From contig CAJNDS010002074.1 in NCBI GenBank assembly GCA_905221605.1, positions 442,001 through 506,000 on the forward strand: 64,000 nucleotides of DNA, in the 5' to 3' direction. This stretch comes from Symbiodinium natans (Eukaryota > Sar > Dinophyceae > Suessiales > Symbiodiniaceae). Shown piece by piece: positions 51,633-63,912 of the stretch. A program made the translations under genes and the position numbers. The notes beneath the pieces are model-generated. The model was not told the DNA's origin and searched no databases. It was given only the letters and a program-made list of their open reading frames with translations. Every line of letters begins with the position of its first letter. The stretch's first letter is position 1.

Positions 51633-54325
51633 GGCAGTCTGAGGACGACATCGACATGCTGGACACCAGTGCCGGGCCCTCAACGTCCGAGTCCGGGCCA
51701 GAAGGGGTTTAGAATTTAGGGGGTTCAGGTTTTTGGGTTTTGGGGTTTAAGGTTTAGGGTTTTGGGGGCTTAGAATTTAGGGGTTTCAGGTTGAGGGTTT
51801 GGGGTTTAAGGTTTAGGGTTTTCGGGGGCCGCGAGGGGAGGTGGCCTTTGGTCAGCGGTCTGGGTGTATTACGGTCTGGTTAGTTTATGAGGTTGGGGGC
51901 AGGGTAAACCACTCTCTTCACCCAAAGAAGCCCCCTGAGCCCCTTGCTAAGGAACTAGCAATATGGTGTCCTCAATATGGCGGCTGATTCAAAGTTCCAA
52001 AAACCGAGCCCAGTAGAGCCTATGACGAGACTCTCTGCAGGCCAGCGACCATGTCTTGCTCACAGGATGGGGCTGGCACCTCAAGGTGTAGGGTTTGGGG
52101 GTTTAGGGTTTAGGGTTTAGGGTTTAGGGTTTAGGGTTTAGGGTTTAGGGATGTTTAGGGTTTAGGAATGTTTAGGGTTTAGGGTTTAGGGTTTGGGGTT
52201 TAGGGTTTAGGGATGTTTAGGGTTTAGGGTTTAGGGTCTAGCAGAGCAGGGGTTCCCCCGGAATATGCCCGGGCATGTGGCCCCTATCTTCCCTACCGCA
52301 GGGGGGGGGGGGGGGTGCCCCAGACACACGGGCTCCCAAGGGTACAACCGGAAGGGTTTAGGGTTGTTTAGGGTTTAGGGTTTAGGGTTTAGGGTTTAGG
52401 GTTTAGGGTTTAGGGTTTAGGGTGGTTACATCTTGAGTCTCTTCTGCAATACTTTCTTATGAAACGTGAACGCCAAAAGGATTTATCGTCCAAGGCCCTG
52501 AGCCACCAAACTCTGCACTCCCAAGTCTGTTTCTGCTATCTTTGGAAACATCCCCCCTTGCCCTAAACCCTAAACCCTAAACCCTAAAGCCCTAAAGCCC
52601 AAACCCTAAACCCTAAACCCTAAACCCTAAACCCTAAACCCTAAACCCTAAACCCTAAACCCTAAACCCTAAACCCTAAACCCTAAACCCTAAACCCTAA
52701 ACCCTAAACCCTAAACCCTAAACCCTAAACCTAAACCCTAAAACCCTAAACCCCCGCCTAAACCCTAAACCCTAACCCTAAACCCTAAACCCTAAACCCT
52801 AAACCCTAAACCCTAACCCTAAACCTAAACCCTAAACCCTAACCCCCCTAAACCCTAAACTCTAAACCCTAAACCCTAAACTCCTAAACCCTAAACCCTA
52901 AACCCTAAAAACCCTAAACCCTAACCCTAAACCCTAAACCCTAAACCCTAAACCCTAAACCCTAAACCCTAAACCCTAAACCCTAAACCCTAAACCCTAA
53001 ACCCTAAACCCTAAACCCTAAACCCTAAACCCTAAACCCTAAACCCTAAACCCTAAACCCTAAACCCTAACCCTAAATCCTCAACCCTCAGCCTTAGCAG
53101 TCTTAGTTGAGAGTGCGCGCAGCTGAGATCTGCGCCGTACTCCGAGTCCGTGCTCTGTCAGCCTGGAGGTGTGATGGGATTAGACTTTACGGGGTTTATT
53201 GGGATTTAGGGTTTAGGGCTTAGGGTTTAGGGTTTATTGGGATTTAGGGTTTAGGGTTTATTGGGATTTCGGGTTTAGGGTTTATTGGGATTTAGGGTTT
53301 AGGGTTTATTGGGATTTAGGGTTTAGGGTTAGTGTTATTGGGATTTATGAGGCTTCATGGGGCTTTGTGGGGCTTCATGGGGCTTCATGAGGCTTCATGG
53401 GGATTTATGACCCCAAACCCTAAACCCTAAACCCCAAACCCCAAACCCTAAACCCCAAACCCCAAACCCAAACCCCAAACCCTAAACCCTAAACCCCAAA
53501 CCCTAAACCCTAAACCCTGCCCAACCCGTCCATCCCTCCGCGCCAGTCTTTCGGTGCAGGTGCGCTCCTCCGGTCGAAGCTTCATGTGTCTCAAGCAGCC
53601 ACGGCCTTGGCCTTGGCCAGGGGTTTAGGGTTTAGGGTTTAGGGCTTAGGGCTTCGGGCTTGGGGTTAGGGCTTTAGGGTTTCGGGTTTCGAGTTTAGGG
53701 TTTCCAGTTTAGGGCTTGACGCGACGCCCCTCTTTGTGTCAGACTCGCTGACCATGTAGGCATGTCCCAGAATCCCCGAATCCCCTTATGTGTTCCCCAA
53801 CCCTAATACACCAAGGCTGTACGACGCCAGGAAAAATGACTTTATAGGAGACCCGTCGGTCGAAGAGTGACTGGATCCTGGATTCAGGAACTCCAAAACA
53901 GGCACCTCCAAATTTTCATGCCTCGGCCCTCCCCCCCACCCCCCCCCCGCCCTCCGCCTGCCCACAGAAGGCACCCTGTAGAACTAAACGCTTAAACCCT
54001 AAGCCCCAAACCCCAAACCCTAAACCCTAGACCCTAAACCCTAAACCCCAAACCCTAAACCCCAAACCCTAAACCCTAAACCCTAAACCCTAAACCCTAA
54101 ACCCTAAACGGAGCCTCTGACATGCCCCAGGAAGGCACCTGCATTGCCTCCGTTGTCACCCTCTTGCGGCCCCTTGGATCACTTTTGAACACCTTGTAGG
54201 GTTTAGGGTTTAGGGTTTAGGGTTTAGGGTTTAGCGTGGTTTTGTCATCGCGGACGCAATGCAAGCAGAAGGGAACGGTCCGAGCTTGGTTCGGAACTTC
54301 TTCTTGTCCTTTGAATCCTTAAACC

Positions 54326-54357
<32 letters not shown>

Positions 54358-54765
54358 ACCCTAAACCCTAAACCCTAAACCCTAAACCCTAAACCCTGAA
54401 TCCAGGCGCCCACCAGGCGGACGAGGACTTGGCTGTGGAATGCGCACTGGGTTTTGGGGGGAGGCACCTTGGGATGCCCGGACTGAGGGATGGCCACAGC
54501 AAGGGCTAAGAGACTAGGCTTTAGGGTTTATATTAGGTTTATAGGGTTAAGGGTTTATAGGGTTTAGGGTTAGGGTTTAGGGCTTAGGGTTTAGGGTTTA
54601 GGGTTAGGGTTTAGGGTTTAGGGTTTAGGGTTCAGGGTTCAGGGTTCAGGGCTCAGGGTTCAGGGTTCAGAGTTCAGGGTTTAGGGTTTAGGGTGCCAGC
54701 ACTTGGAAGGACTACGCTCTTTTCTTTGGGGAGCACTTCTATCACCTATGACGGGAGCTCAGCGC
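51633..54765 (+). CDS. Unrecognised exons between telomere-like arrays
   Basis: I do not recognise these. Islands reading on +: 51633-51710 (SEDDIDMLDTSAGPSTSE, acidic), 52042-52088 (ASDHVLLTGWGWHLK, ending at a GTGTAG donor after a CAG acceptor), 53557-53622 (LLRSKLHVSQAATALALA), 54131-54198 (GTCIASVVTLLRPLGSLLNT), 54408-54455 (HQADEDLAVECALG) and 54713-54765 (ASTWKDYALFFGEHFYHL). They may be the 5' part of the cyclin gene that follows or a separate gene. Codon composition (GC-rich third positions) and flanking CAG sites support exon status. Confidence 0.33.
52561..53080. repeat. Largest CCCTAAA array of the window
   Basis: About 520 bp. The left and right thirds are regular. The centre (52715-52930) has many length errors: CCCTAA, CCTAAA, CCCTAAAA, and inserts such as CCCCCGCCTAAA. 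Length irregularity rather than substitution is typical of telomerase stuttering or slippage. Confidence 0.96.
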
Positions 54766-55106
54766 ATGTGCGTCGATGCCCGCCGGTGCGCGCGAAGACT
54801 GGCAAAACAACCCACGCCCCAAACCCAGAACCTCATAAAGCCCACAGATTCTTAGCGTTTAGGGTTTAGGGTTTCTGAAGCCCTTGAACCCTAGTTAGGT
54901 GCTAAGCCCTATAGACCCTACATCCGACCCCAACTAAACCTTGGTGGCCCAGTGGTATCTTTTCCCTTTTTTGGGTTCAAGGTTTCCTTACAGAAACTAA
55001 CCCCCCCCCCCCCCCAGAATGCCAAGAAACCCTAAACCCTAAGCCCTAAGCCCTAAGCCCTAAACCCTAAACCCTAAACCCTAAACCCTAAACCCACAAG
55101 CCACAA

Positions 55107-57111
55107 GGCCTTGGCGAGGAGCGGCTGCTGGACCAGCCTGCCCACTTCGACTACGCTCCCATCGTGCCGAATGACAAGGATCCCGAAGTCCTTTGGGCTC
55201 CGTGGTGGGTGCTCAGGGGGTTCGTAGGGTTAGGAGGGTAAGGAGGGTAAGTAGGGTAAGCAGGGGAAAGTAGGGTAAGTAGGGTTGGCAGGGTGGGGGT
55301 TTCAAGTGTTCAGGTGTCTAGGGTCGAGGGTTGAGAGTTACTACAGTTACTCGGGTTGTGAATTCGGGCTCTTGGGAATAATTCTGAGTTGATGGGGTTT
55401 TCGCTATCCACAACTTCTTGTCAGGGAATGCGTGCGTTTTCCCCCTACAGTAACCCCCTTGAACCCCGAATGATGCGCACGGCACGCGCGGCTCAAGCGG
55501 GGGTTTTTGGTTGGGTGGTGGACATTGTCACATGCGGCCCACTCTGCTGCCCGCGTCTACACGGGGGCTTGCAGTGATTTGGGCAGGGCTCCGCATTAGG
55601 TCTCGCATCCGGGGATTCAGGATTTCGGCATGTTTGTGCTGGTACCCTTTGCACTTGCCAGCTTGGTTTTTGTCAGCTTTTCTTTGGCGCATGCATGGGA
55701 AGGTCCAGGACATCACGCATCCCGAACGCCAAGCTCCGTCCCCCCCCCCCCCCCTTTATGCATCGCGTCAAGCCCTCAATCCCGAAGCAATCGAAACAGG
55801 AGATGTCAGCCATATTTGGGTTCAAGAAAGTGCTCTTGTTGAACTAACTTGGATGTAGCGCCCTGTGTATGTGAAGAACCCAACTCCGATGCAGGAGCGC
55901 ATGCGTGCGACGATGCTGGGCCGGATCGTGTTCGCGCCTTACGGACTTGTGTGTGGGAAGGCGTCCTTTTCAAACCCTGAGACCTGCGCTCCTCACAATT
56001 TAAAGCTGCTGCCGGTCGGTCCTAGACATGCAAAGGCCCCAAACCCTTGAGCTGAACCGAAACTGCTCTTCAGGTGCGTCCATCTCAAGTACAACTTGAA
56101 GCCGCAGACCCTGTACTTGGCCCACACCCCAGACAGGAGCTACACGCACACCCTGAGCCTCCCCCTTTTGTTTTTCTGGCCTCTGTCTCAGAATATCTGA
56201 CGTCAAACCTGAACTTTTGATGAGGTTCGCCTGAATTTCGCTCCCTTATTAAACCCTAAACCCTAAACCCTCTAAACCCTGAACCCTCTCAACCCTAAAA
56301 CCCTCTGAACCCTAAACTCTAAACCATAAACCCTCTAAACCCCGAACCGTCTCAACCCTAAAACCATCTAAACCCTAAACCCTAAACCCTAAACCCTAAA
56401 CCCTAAACCCTAAACCCTAAACCCCAAACAGCCCTTTTGGAGTCGGATGAACCCTGAGGCCGTGTCGTTGCTTGACGAGTGCCTGACGATTCGCCAGCCC
56501 TGCCTTCGGCCGGGCCCACTGGGGGGTTTAGGGGTTTAGGGGTTTAGGGGTTTAGGGGTTTAGGGGTTTAGGGGTTTAGGGGTTTAGGGGTTTAGGGGTT
56601 TAGGGGTTTAGGGGTTTAGGGGTTTAGGGTTTATAGGGGTTTGGGGTTAGGGTTTAGGAGTTCAGGAGTTTCGGGCTTTAAATTTCCTAACCTGCAGTTT
56701 TTTCAGCCCACCTGCCCTGAACCCTGAACCCTAAATCCTAACCCTAAACCCTAAACCCTAAACCCTAAACCCTAAACCCTAAACCCTAAACCCTAAACCC
56801 TAAACCCTAAACCCTAAACCCTAAACCCTAAACCCTAAACCCTAAACCCTAAACCCTAAACCCTAAACCCTAAACCCTCCACCCTAAACCCTAAACCCTA
56901 AACCCTAAACCCTAAACCCTAAACCCTAAACCCTAAACCCTAAACCCTAAACCCTAAACCCTAAACCCTAAACCCTAAACCCTAAACCCTAAACCCTAAA
57001 CCCTAAACCCTAAGCCCAACACTACAGTGAACCCGAGGCCGGGACTCTTGGCCCCAGTTGCCTTGCTGGTAGCCGCGAAGTTCGAGGACCTTGGAAAGGT
57101 TTTAACCAAGA
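55107..57111 (+). CDS. Cyclin (cyclin-box N-terminal lobe), several exons
   Basis: Exons: about 55107-55195 (HFDYAPIVPNDKDPEV), 55420-55450, 55860-55950 (VYVKNPTPMQERMRATML), about 56073-56125 (CVHLKYNLKPQTLYLA), 56459-56520 (AVSLLDECLTIRQPCLR) and about 57040-57108 (LLAPVALLVAAKFEDLGK). Joined, they follow the cyclin box: MR...L, VH-K-LxPxTLYLA, VSLLDxCL, then LLvAaKFED. Cyclins activate CDKs through this helix bundle. A conserved Trp in the MRxxLvDW motif reads as Arg/Gly here. No exons for the second half of the box were found before the next gene at 57.69 kb. The B/A-type resemblance is weak evidence for class. Confidence 0.7.
56521..56632. repeat. TTTAGGGG octamer array (cyclin intron)
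   Basis: About 13 perfect 8-bp units on +, between cyclin exons. Confidence 0.96.
56722..57014. repeat. CCCTAAA array (cyclin intron)
   Basis: About 40 units with one CCCTCCA unit, ending about 25 bp before the exon that encodes the AAKFED motif. Confidence 0.96.
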
Positions 57112-57693
57112 GGTTCAGGGTTTAGGGGTTGAGGGTTTAGTATTTAGGGGTTAGAGTTTAGGGTTTATGATTTAGGGTTTAGGGTTTTGGGGTTTGGGGG
57201 ATTGTTACGAAGTTCTGCATCGGTGAGGGTTTCGCCCTTCGCTCCTTGAACCCCTTTTCCACCCACCGAAGCCTCGCAGCCCCCTTTGTCCCGAAGCCAA
57301 AAGCCTTGGTAAGTTTCAGGGTTTTTGGGGTTGTTTGGTGAGTTTAGGGTTTAGGGTTTAGGGTTTAGGGTTTAGGGTTTAGGGGCTCAGGGTTCAGGGC
57401 TTCAGGCCAGCCAGCATGAAGCAGTTTCCTACAGGTCTCCATAGGGAGCCCCATGTACCTCTCATCATACATATGGTCTGCTGCGTAGTGCTTCCCCTTG
57501 TCCGCATCTCTAGCTGTATTGGCACAGGGGCAGACAGCTTATAAGCTGAGTTTGGGGATGCCCTGTGCCTTGTACATGATTCTTGGCCCCGGCCCTAGAC
57601 CTGACAGATCCAAGCCCTAATCCCCGAACCCCAAACCCCGAACCCCAAACCCCGAACCCCAAACCCCAAACCCCAAACCCTAAACTCGCACAG

Positions 57694-57939
57694 AGAGCCT
57701 CCGCATGCTCGCGCAGCTCATCCGGCCGCTGCCCGTCGACACCTTCTTCCGTGAGGTGTGGGAGAAGGAGCCGCGGGTCTTCCACGCAGCGCTTGCCGCT
57801 CACCCGGCGCCCCTCAGCTGGGAGGCCACTGACAGCTCAAGTTGATGCTTTCAGTTTCACTGCTTTGGCTTCTTGGGCCTCTGGGCGCTACTGGAGATGG
57901 GTTGTATGCTTTAGAATATATACAAAATAATAATTTTCG

Positions 57940-57973
<34 letters not shown>

Positions 57974-60917
57974 GCGTGTATCTACTATACATACTCTCTA
58001 TATACTATATACACTATATATATGTACATATATATATATATATATATGTGTACTAAATATCTGCTCGGCCAGGTTCTGGATGAGGTGCTCCTTCGGACCT
58101 TGGCGCCGGGCTGCCCCGAAGAGGCAGAGCTGGTGGTCTACAAGGACCTGAAGCCCTGCGAGGATCCTTGGGGACCAAAGGATTAGGGTTTAGGGTTCAG
58201 GGTTTAGGGTTTAGGGTTTAGGGTTTCGGGTTTAGGGTTTAGGGTGATGAACCCTAAAATTGGAGCTCATCTACCCTACAGTATACCATAATCCGTATTA
58301 AGGTACTACGAGCCATAAAGCCCTTTCAGGCCTCACTTTGGCCCCCAAGGACTATTCATCTCCGACAGCTGCCTATCTGGATGGCGCCTCGATCATCGTG
58401 AACCACGTGGATAAGCTCTGGAGGCCGGTCTTCGACTTGTGCCGTGCCTTGCGCGAGCTCCTTGGAGACCAAATGAGCCCAAAAAGGGTTTCTGGTTCGT
58501 AGGCCTAAATAGGGAGTACAGTACTGTAAAGGAGCCCTAGAAGGGCTTATGGTTAGTAGGGATTATGGTAGTACAGGGTATATGACCCCCCAATTTTAGG
58601 GTTCATTTGGTGCCCAAAGGTTTCCCTCACTGTATGCGAACTGCTACGTGACCCCGCGAGCATCGCAAGCAGCCCCGCCGCACGCCGACGACCGGGATGT
58701 CTTGGTGTTTCAGCTTGAAGGTCTCTCGCTTGCAGCTACGGGGCTCCCAAACCTCTCTAGGGATGATATTAGGGTTTAGGGTTTAGGGTTTAGGGTTTAG
58801 GGTTTAGGGTTTAGGGTTTAGGGTTTAGGGTTTAGGGCTTAGTTGGGTTCAGGGCTTAGGGTTTCGGGATCAGGGTGCTTGAGTTGGTGTTGTGAGAGAG
58901 AGGCGCAAAGCACTGGAAGATTTACGGCGAGCCCCCGGTTTATTTGCCGTACCCCAGCGAGCAGGTTGGTAAGAATGGCCTCAAGGTTCCGCGGAGTCTC
59001 CTGGACACAGAGCCTGTTTTCGAGGGAGCCCTGAATGTTGCTTGGATGTTAGGGTTTAAGGTTTTAGGGTTTAGGGTTTAGAGTTTAGGGTTTAGGGCTT
59101 AGGGTTTAGGGTTTAGTGAAAAGGGCGCCTCCTGCGGTCGGTCTAGGTTCCGACACATGGGAGTCCTCCGTCGATCGCATCCCCAAGCCAAGGTTGGGGA
59201 CGTCCTCTACGTCCCGCGCGGCCTTGTGCATGAAGCCGCTACGCAGGACGAGGCGTCGCTTCATCTAACGGTTGCCGTGCCGACGTATGACTGGACCGTT
59301 TCGCGGGTTCTGTGCGATGCCCTGCAAGCCGCGCTGGATGGGCCTGGGGGCAAAGAGGACCAGGTTGGTTTTTGGGTCATTTTAGATGTTCCTTATTATT
59401 TTAGAGGGGCCCTCGTAAATATTGTTCAGAGGGTTAAAAGGCCAAATCAGAGGAGAATGCTTGGCGGAGATCTGTTCCCTTCCGATCTGGGAGTTGGAAG
59501 GCCATGCCCGGCATCTTTGACAAGGCACGCTTGCGGGAGATCCTGGAGCACCTCGATCTCAACCAAGCGCAGGCCATCTTCCGGGCAAAGAACGCGCATC
59601 ACAACGAGAGACAAGAAGAGGCGCTGAAATCTGCAGAGTCATGCTCCATTGCGCGCCTGCCAGTGACGAGCTCCACTGAGCTTTGCTGGCATAGCGGTGT
59701 GGGAACGGTGGATGGCTTTGAAGATGTCTTTTTCGTGGCGCCAGATGGAACAGAATTCGATCTGAACCGACTCTTGCAGATGCTACCAAAGGGCCGCCCC
59801 CTTCGACCGGCTGATGTTTGCAGCCATGGTCAGCGCGCGAAGAGGAGGCGCGTTGCCGAAGTCTCCCAACAGCGACCAAAGGTCGCTATGGGATGTGCTT
59901 TCTCGAGGATCTGTTTTGCCGCGGTATGCTTGGAGAGCGGGTTGGCTTCGCATCCTGACCCAGCTGAAAATGACGGCTGTGCTGAAGCCGAAGTAAGATA
60001 ACCCCCCCTAAGAACCGTTCTACTCGCCACGTTTTGGCTGCAACCATACCGCCACTCTAAACTCAAACTTTAAGCCCTCATATTGAAGTTTAGGGTTTAG
60101 GGTTTAGGGGTTTAGGGTTTAGGGTTTAGAACATTATTCACACTAACCCGCAAAGAACCCCACCAAATCCACTGCGGCTTCCAGGAAGAGTTGTCGCCGG
60201 ACTTGACAGGCCTTGCCTTGATCCAGGTGCCGCAGGGAGGAGTTTGGGGAGAAAGGGGGCTCTTGAGGGTTGAGGGTTGAAAACAACCCTAAACCCTAAA
60301 CCCGAAACCCTAAACCCTAAACCCTAAACCCTAAACCCTAAACCCTAAACCCTAAACCCGAAACCCTAAACCCTAAACCCCAACAAATTTGGGGAGTTAG
60401 GCGTTGAGCAGCTTGTGGGCTTCAGCGCTGTGATCCGAGGTTGCTCGACGGTTCTTGGAGATGGTTGCTACTGGGGATGCTCCCCCGTTCCACTAACAGT
60501 CCTTAATGGGGATGAATCATAGGGGCTAATATAATTTAGTCCCTATAAAGGACTGTTAGTATAGAGGGGAAAACATCCCAACATTGGGAACATCCCAAGT
60601 TGCAACATGAATCTTACTTGCTCGTGCCTCCAACACCTAGATCCTGAGCTGTCAATGCACAGTTTTTGGAGAAGCCCGTTAGTCCCCTACGAAGCCCCTC
60701 CCTACACCCTAAACCCTAAACCCTAAACCCTAAACCCTAAACCCTAAACCCTAAACCCTAAACCCTAAACCCTAAAGCCTAAACCCTAAACCCTAAAACC
60801 TAAACCGCCTGAACCCTAAACCCTAGACCCTAAACCCTAAACCCTAAACCATGGTTTGGTGAAGAGGCGGCTGGCGAACAGGCCACGCAGCCGGAGTTCG
60901 TGGCCTTGGCGCGTTGA
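57694..60917 (+). CDS. JmjC/cupin 2OG oxygenase of NO66/MINA type
   Basis: Exons: 57694-57835 (LIRPLPVDTFFREVWEKEPR), 58073-58170 (VLDEVLLRTLAPG), 58330-58470 (AAYLDGASIIVNHVDKLW, PVFDLCRALRELLGD), 58620-58725 (PPHADDRDVLVFQLEG), 58903-59030 (KHWKIYGEPPVYLPYP), 59148-59364 (KVGDVLYVPRGLVHEAATQ, ASLHLTVAVPTYDW), about 59500-59990 (IFDKARLREILEHLDLNQA; winged-helix-like tail), 60184-60228 (EELSPDLTGLALIQ) and about 60857-60917 (QATQPEFVALAR, stop TGA 60915-60917). HAD in exon 4 is the HxD iron ligand pair, and the His of PRGLVHEA is the distal ligand. Relatives hydroxylate ribosomal-protein histidines in the nucleus or nucleolus. Introns contain TTTAGGG arrays, a TA repeat and one inverted-repeat element. 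The first exon begins after an acceptor, so an upstream exon is missing. Confidence 0.86.
57937..58048. repeat. AT-rich dinucleotide repeats in the JmjC gene intron
   Basis: Two (AT)n runs (57937-57974 and 58016-58048) flank a TATACA/CTATATA-rich core, ending 25 bp before the exon at 58073. Confidence 0.9.
58758..58838. repeat. TTTAGGG array (JmjC gene intron)
   Basis: About 11 units on +, between the HxD-bearing exon and the exon at 58903. Confidence 0.95.
60285..60850. repeat. Two CCCTAAA arrays around an inverted-repeat element (JmjC gene, last intron)
   Basis: Arrays at 60285-60380 and 60708-60850 flank an inverted-repeat element at 60475-60598. The last array reaches to within about 10 bp of the final exon. 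Confidence 0.93.
60475..60598. repeat. Inverted-repeat element, family A (JmjC gene last intron)
   Basis: Starts GGGGATGCTCCCCCGTTC, contains AACAGTCCTTAATGGGGA and TAAAGGACTGTTAGTATAGA, and ends AACATCCCA. A second GGGAACATCCCAA follows within 20 bp, as if a second end had been added. Confidence 0.83.
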
Positions 60918-60984
60918 CGTTTGGTGCACTGACATGCAGTGACACATGGGGGTTTAGGGTTTAGGGTTTAGGGTTTAGGGTTTA

Positions 60985-61265
60985 GGGTTTCCGAGAATAG
61001 GGGTACCCTTTTGGGGGTCCCTTTAAGGGCATTCTGTTTTATTTGGGTATCAAGGGTCACTTCTCTAGATTACTACTAACTGCTTAAAGAACCCCCCCAA
61101 AAATGGAAACACCGATCCACACATCCATAAAGCAATGAGAACATATGCGGGTTTCCGAAAACAGGGGTACCCGTTTGGGGGTCCCTGTTAAGGGCATTCT
61201 GTTCTTTTTGGGCATAAAGGGGGTACCTCTTGAAATTACTACTACATGTTTAAGCAATCCCAAAA
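60985..61265. repeat. Two family C copies in tandem
   Basis: Copies at 60985-61115 and 61150-61265 share GGGTTTCCGA, GGGGTACCC, TTTGGGGGTCCCT, AAGGGCATTCTGTT and a shared tail (TACTACT...TTTAA). They differ at roughly one base in eight, so the duplication is not recent. Confidence 0.82.
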
Positions 61266-61849
61266 AATAGGAACATGTTCTTCCTGATAAGGGTAATATA
61301 GGGATAATTCTTTTCTATTCTTTTGAGGTTCTCAAGCAAGTAGATTTTGGTCCTTTTGGGGGTTATTCTTGTCAGGCGGGCCTTAATCTTTAGGATACCC
61401 AAAAAAGGGACCATCAAGTTGAGAACTGACCATATCGGGTAGTGAAGAACTGATGGGGAAGCAGGAGCCCGAGACTGTGCATGCAGAAGTTGTTGCATAC
61501 GTGAGATGGGCTGTTGCGGGTGGCCGTGCAAGTGCAAGACGTCTTTGACTGTGAGGAAGCTTGAGACGAACTGAGGTGGTTAGTGTTTAGGGTTAATTAT
61601 CAGGCTTGTTGGGGCTTATTGGGGTTTATTGGGGTTTATTGGGGTTTATTGGGGTTTGTTGGGGTTTATGGGGGTTTGCTAGGGCTTTATTGGGTTTATA
61701 GGGGTTTAACACTGCTGATTCGCTTGAACCCTAAATGGGGTAGGGTGCCGTACTATATCTAGAACCCCCCAAAAAAGGACCCTTAATTTAGAAAGACTAC
61801 CCAAATACACCCGATGGCTCCAGCACTTAGCCGGTGTTAGGTCACTCAG

Positions 61850-62910
61850 CCGGTGCTAGGTCGCGCAGCCCGTGGATCCCTCAGCTGCGAATCTTCGACC
61901 CTGCGCCGGAGGAGATGTCCGAATGGTCGACAGATGGAGGCGAAGTTGAGCCAACAGCCGAGTCATGTGACCTTGTGTGTGGCCCCTCTCTCCCGGAGAA
62001 TGCCAATGCTTCCACTCAACATCCCGGCTCCGTCAAGACTGAGCACGAGCACACCAAGCCGGCCATGAAGCCAACAAGTCAGGGGCGAGATGCTGACAAT
62101 CGCAAAAGCTCCGCGAAGCCAGTCATGGAGCAATCGCACCTCGAGTTCTTGCAGTTCCTGCCGAGCAACCCAGCGAGTGACGATGGTGGATGTGAATGTG
62201 GCACTTTCCCAAGCGAGACAGCACCATCCGGAATGTCAGCACACCGTGAGAAGCAAAGTGGTGTATCAGCATCAGAGGCAAAGCAGCAGACTCTTGGAGT
62301 CACCAAGAGGAGGACCTCGAGGAGAACCTCGCCTTTGCGCCCAGGCCTCGTCACAGAGGCAAGCCGCTGCCGTGTATGGGAGGCAGCTCGGTATGGCAGG
62401 CCCTTGGTGTTTAGGGTTTAGGGTTTAGGGTGTTTGGGGTGTTTGGGGTTTAGGTTTTAGGGTTTAGGGTATGTTACCTTGTTGAGTCTTAAGAGGTTCT
62501 GAATGCTCGTTGAGAGGTTTAAAGGGTCAACCTAGGCAAGACAAGCTTCGGGAGAAGTCCCCTCCCCGCCCGATGCGGGACGTTTGCGAATTCGCATCAC
62601 ACCACAGCACTTCAGCCGCTTGGGTACCACCTTTCGGCATGTGCAAGTGAACTTCTCGCCCGTCCACTTTGCCATCCAAGCTGTTGACTGCGCAGGCTAT
62701 GCCTGGACAGCTTGTTCGAACATGATGCCAAGGTGCCTGGCAGTGGATCGATGCAGGTACAAGATCGACCCCAATGGCAAGGATGTGCTTGTTACTCTGT
62801 GCACCGCCGACGAGGGTCGTCAGGCTTGGAAATGCCTGAAACGTCTTGAGCTGTTCCTGGCATACCAGACTGAAAATCAGGTCGGTGACAGCAAGAACAG
62901 CTTCACCTAG
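61850..62910 (+). CDS. Protein with possible CS (p23/Sgt1-like) domain
   Basis: The first segment, about 61850-62405, is disordered and Ser/Pro/Glu-rich (QLRIFDPAPEEMSEWS, HLEFLQFLPSNPASDDGG) with a basic end (KRRTSRRTSPLRPG). The second, about 62559-62910, reads RITPQHFSRLGTTFRHVQVN, HFAIQAVDCAGYAWTA, RYKIDPNGKDVLVTLCTADE and AWKCLKRLELF, with TAG at 62908-62910. Alternating beta strands ending in a W-x-x-L helix resemble a CS domain, a co-chaperone fold that binds HSP90; this is inference from pattern only. The two parts are separated by a TTTAGGG-bearing intron (62410-62555). The protein start is not fixed. Confidence 0.5.
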
Positions 62911-63665
62911 AGATTTGAGAAGATGAGCGCCCTGCTTGTTGATGTGGACTGTCAGCACTTCGGGGAGTGCTGCCCTTGTTACGGTGTTTCTTCAAGCCCC
63001 GACTCTGACCTACAGATTGTTGCAGTCACACTGCTCTCACGCATCACACCCTCAGTTTCCTTCCTTCGTGTTTCGGAGAGAATGTCCAGAGTTGAGGCGC
63101 CAGGACCTATAGGATGGAATCAGCACATGCTATATCTGGACGTTTGTGATCGACAGGTTGTATGAGATGTTGCTGACGTCACGCTGTTGCTTTTGATCGA
63201 CATGTTGTATGAGATGTCGCTGACTTCAGTAGGCTTCAGGTTCTACTTGCTGCATCGGCGGTTTTCGGACAAGCGACCTGTGCACTTGCGCATGTATTTG
63301 GAGCTAGTGCTTGTCCATTCGAACGTCTGATAAACCGAAAACGGCCCTTAGGTGCAGCCGTTCCACTCACATGACTTGTCCATCATGGATGAGATGCTGT
63401 GTGACCAGTGCACTAAGCCTATTCAGTGAGCGTGATGCTCTCTCTCCAGGTGAGTTTCCGTTTCCTTAATGTGCTGCGCACGCTGCTACTACCGGCAAGC
63501 TGTTTCTGGCTTCGCCTATAGGCGAACGCCCCGCCACAGAGGACTTGACAACTTGAGATCGGCGAAAGTGATTCTCCGCGGAGTCCGTGCGATGTCACTG
63601 CCAGGGTTCAGGGTGTAAGGTTTTGTTTCTAGCTTACAAGCTTTACAGGGTGGACTGGCCTTATG
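62911..63665. other. 3' flank without a recognised gene
   Basis: Unique sequence, lower in telomere-like repeats than anywhere else in the window. A near-direct duplication, GATCGACA-GTTGTATGAGATGT-GCTGAC, occurs at about 63150-63180 and 63197-63226. An 80-codon frame at 62923-63165 has no motif I can support. Confidence 0.5.
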
Positions 63666-63677
63666 AAGGGGGCATTG

Positions 63678-63826
63678 CAGAAACCCTAAACCCTAAACCC
63701 CAAACCCTAAACCCCAAACCTAAAACCCTAAACCCCAAATCTAAGACCCTAAACCCCAAACCTGAAACCCCAAACCCTAAACCCTAAAACCTTAAACCCT
63801 AAACCCTAAACCCTAAACCCCAAACC
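63678..63826. repeat. Degenerate CCCTAAA / CCCCAAA array
   Basis: Mixed units with frequent length variants. A fresh TTTAGGG array starts at 63945 and runs off the window. Confidence 0.93.
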
Positions 63827-63828
63827 TG

Positions 63829-63912
63829 GCAGGCCCCAGCCCTCAGAGAGCGAAGCCCCTCGGCGAGCCAGGAAGCGGCCGAGCTGGCCCTGCTGGCGGC
63901 GGTGGGGTATCG
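63829..63912 (+). CDS. Unrecognised exon
   Basis: Between a CCCTAAA array and a TTTAGGG array, after a CAG-like acceptor (GGCAG), the island reads APALRERSPSASQEAAELAL and LLAAVGYRMHR. It is alanine-rich and helical. The gene would continue beyond the window. Confidence 0.35.
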
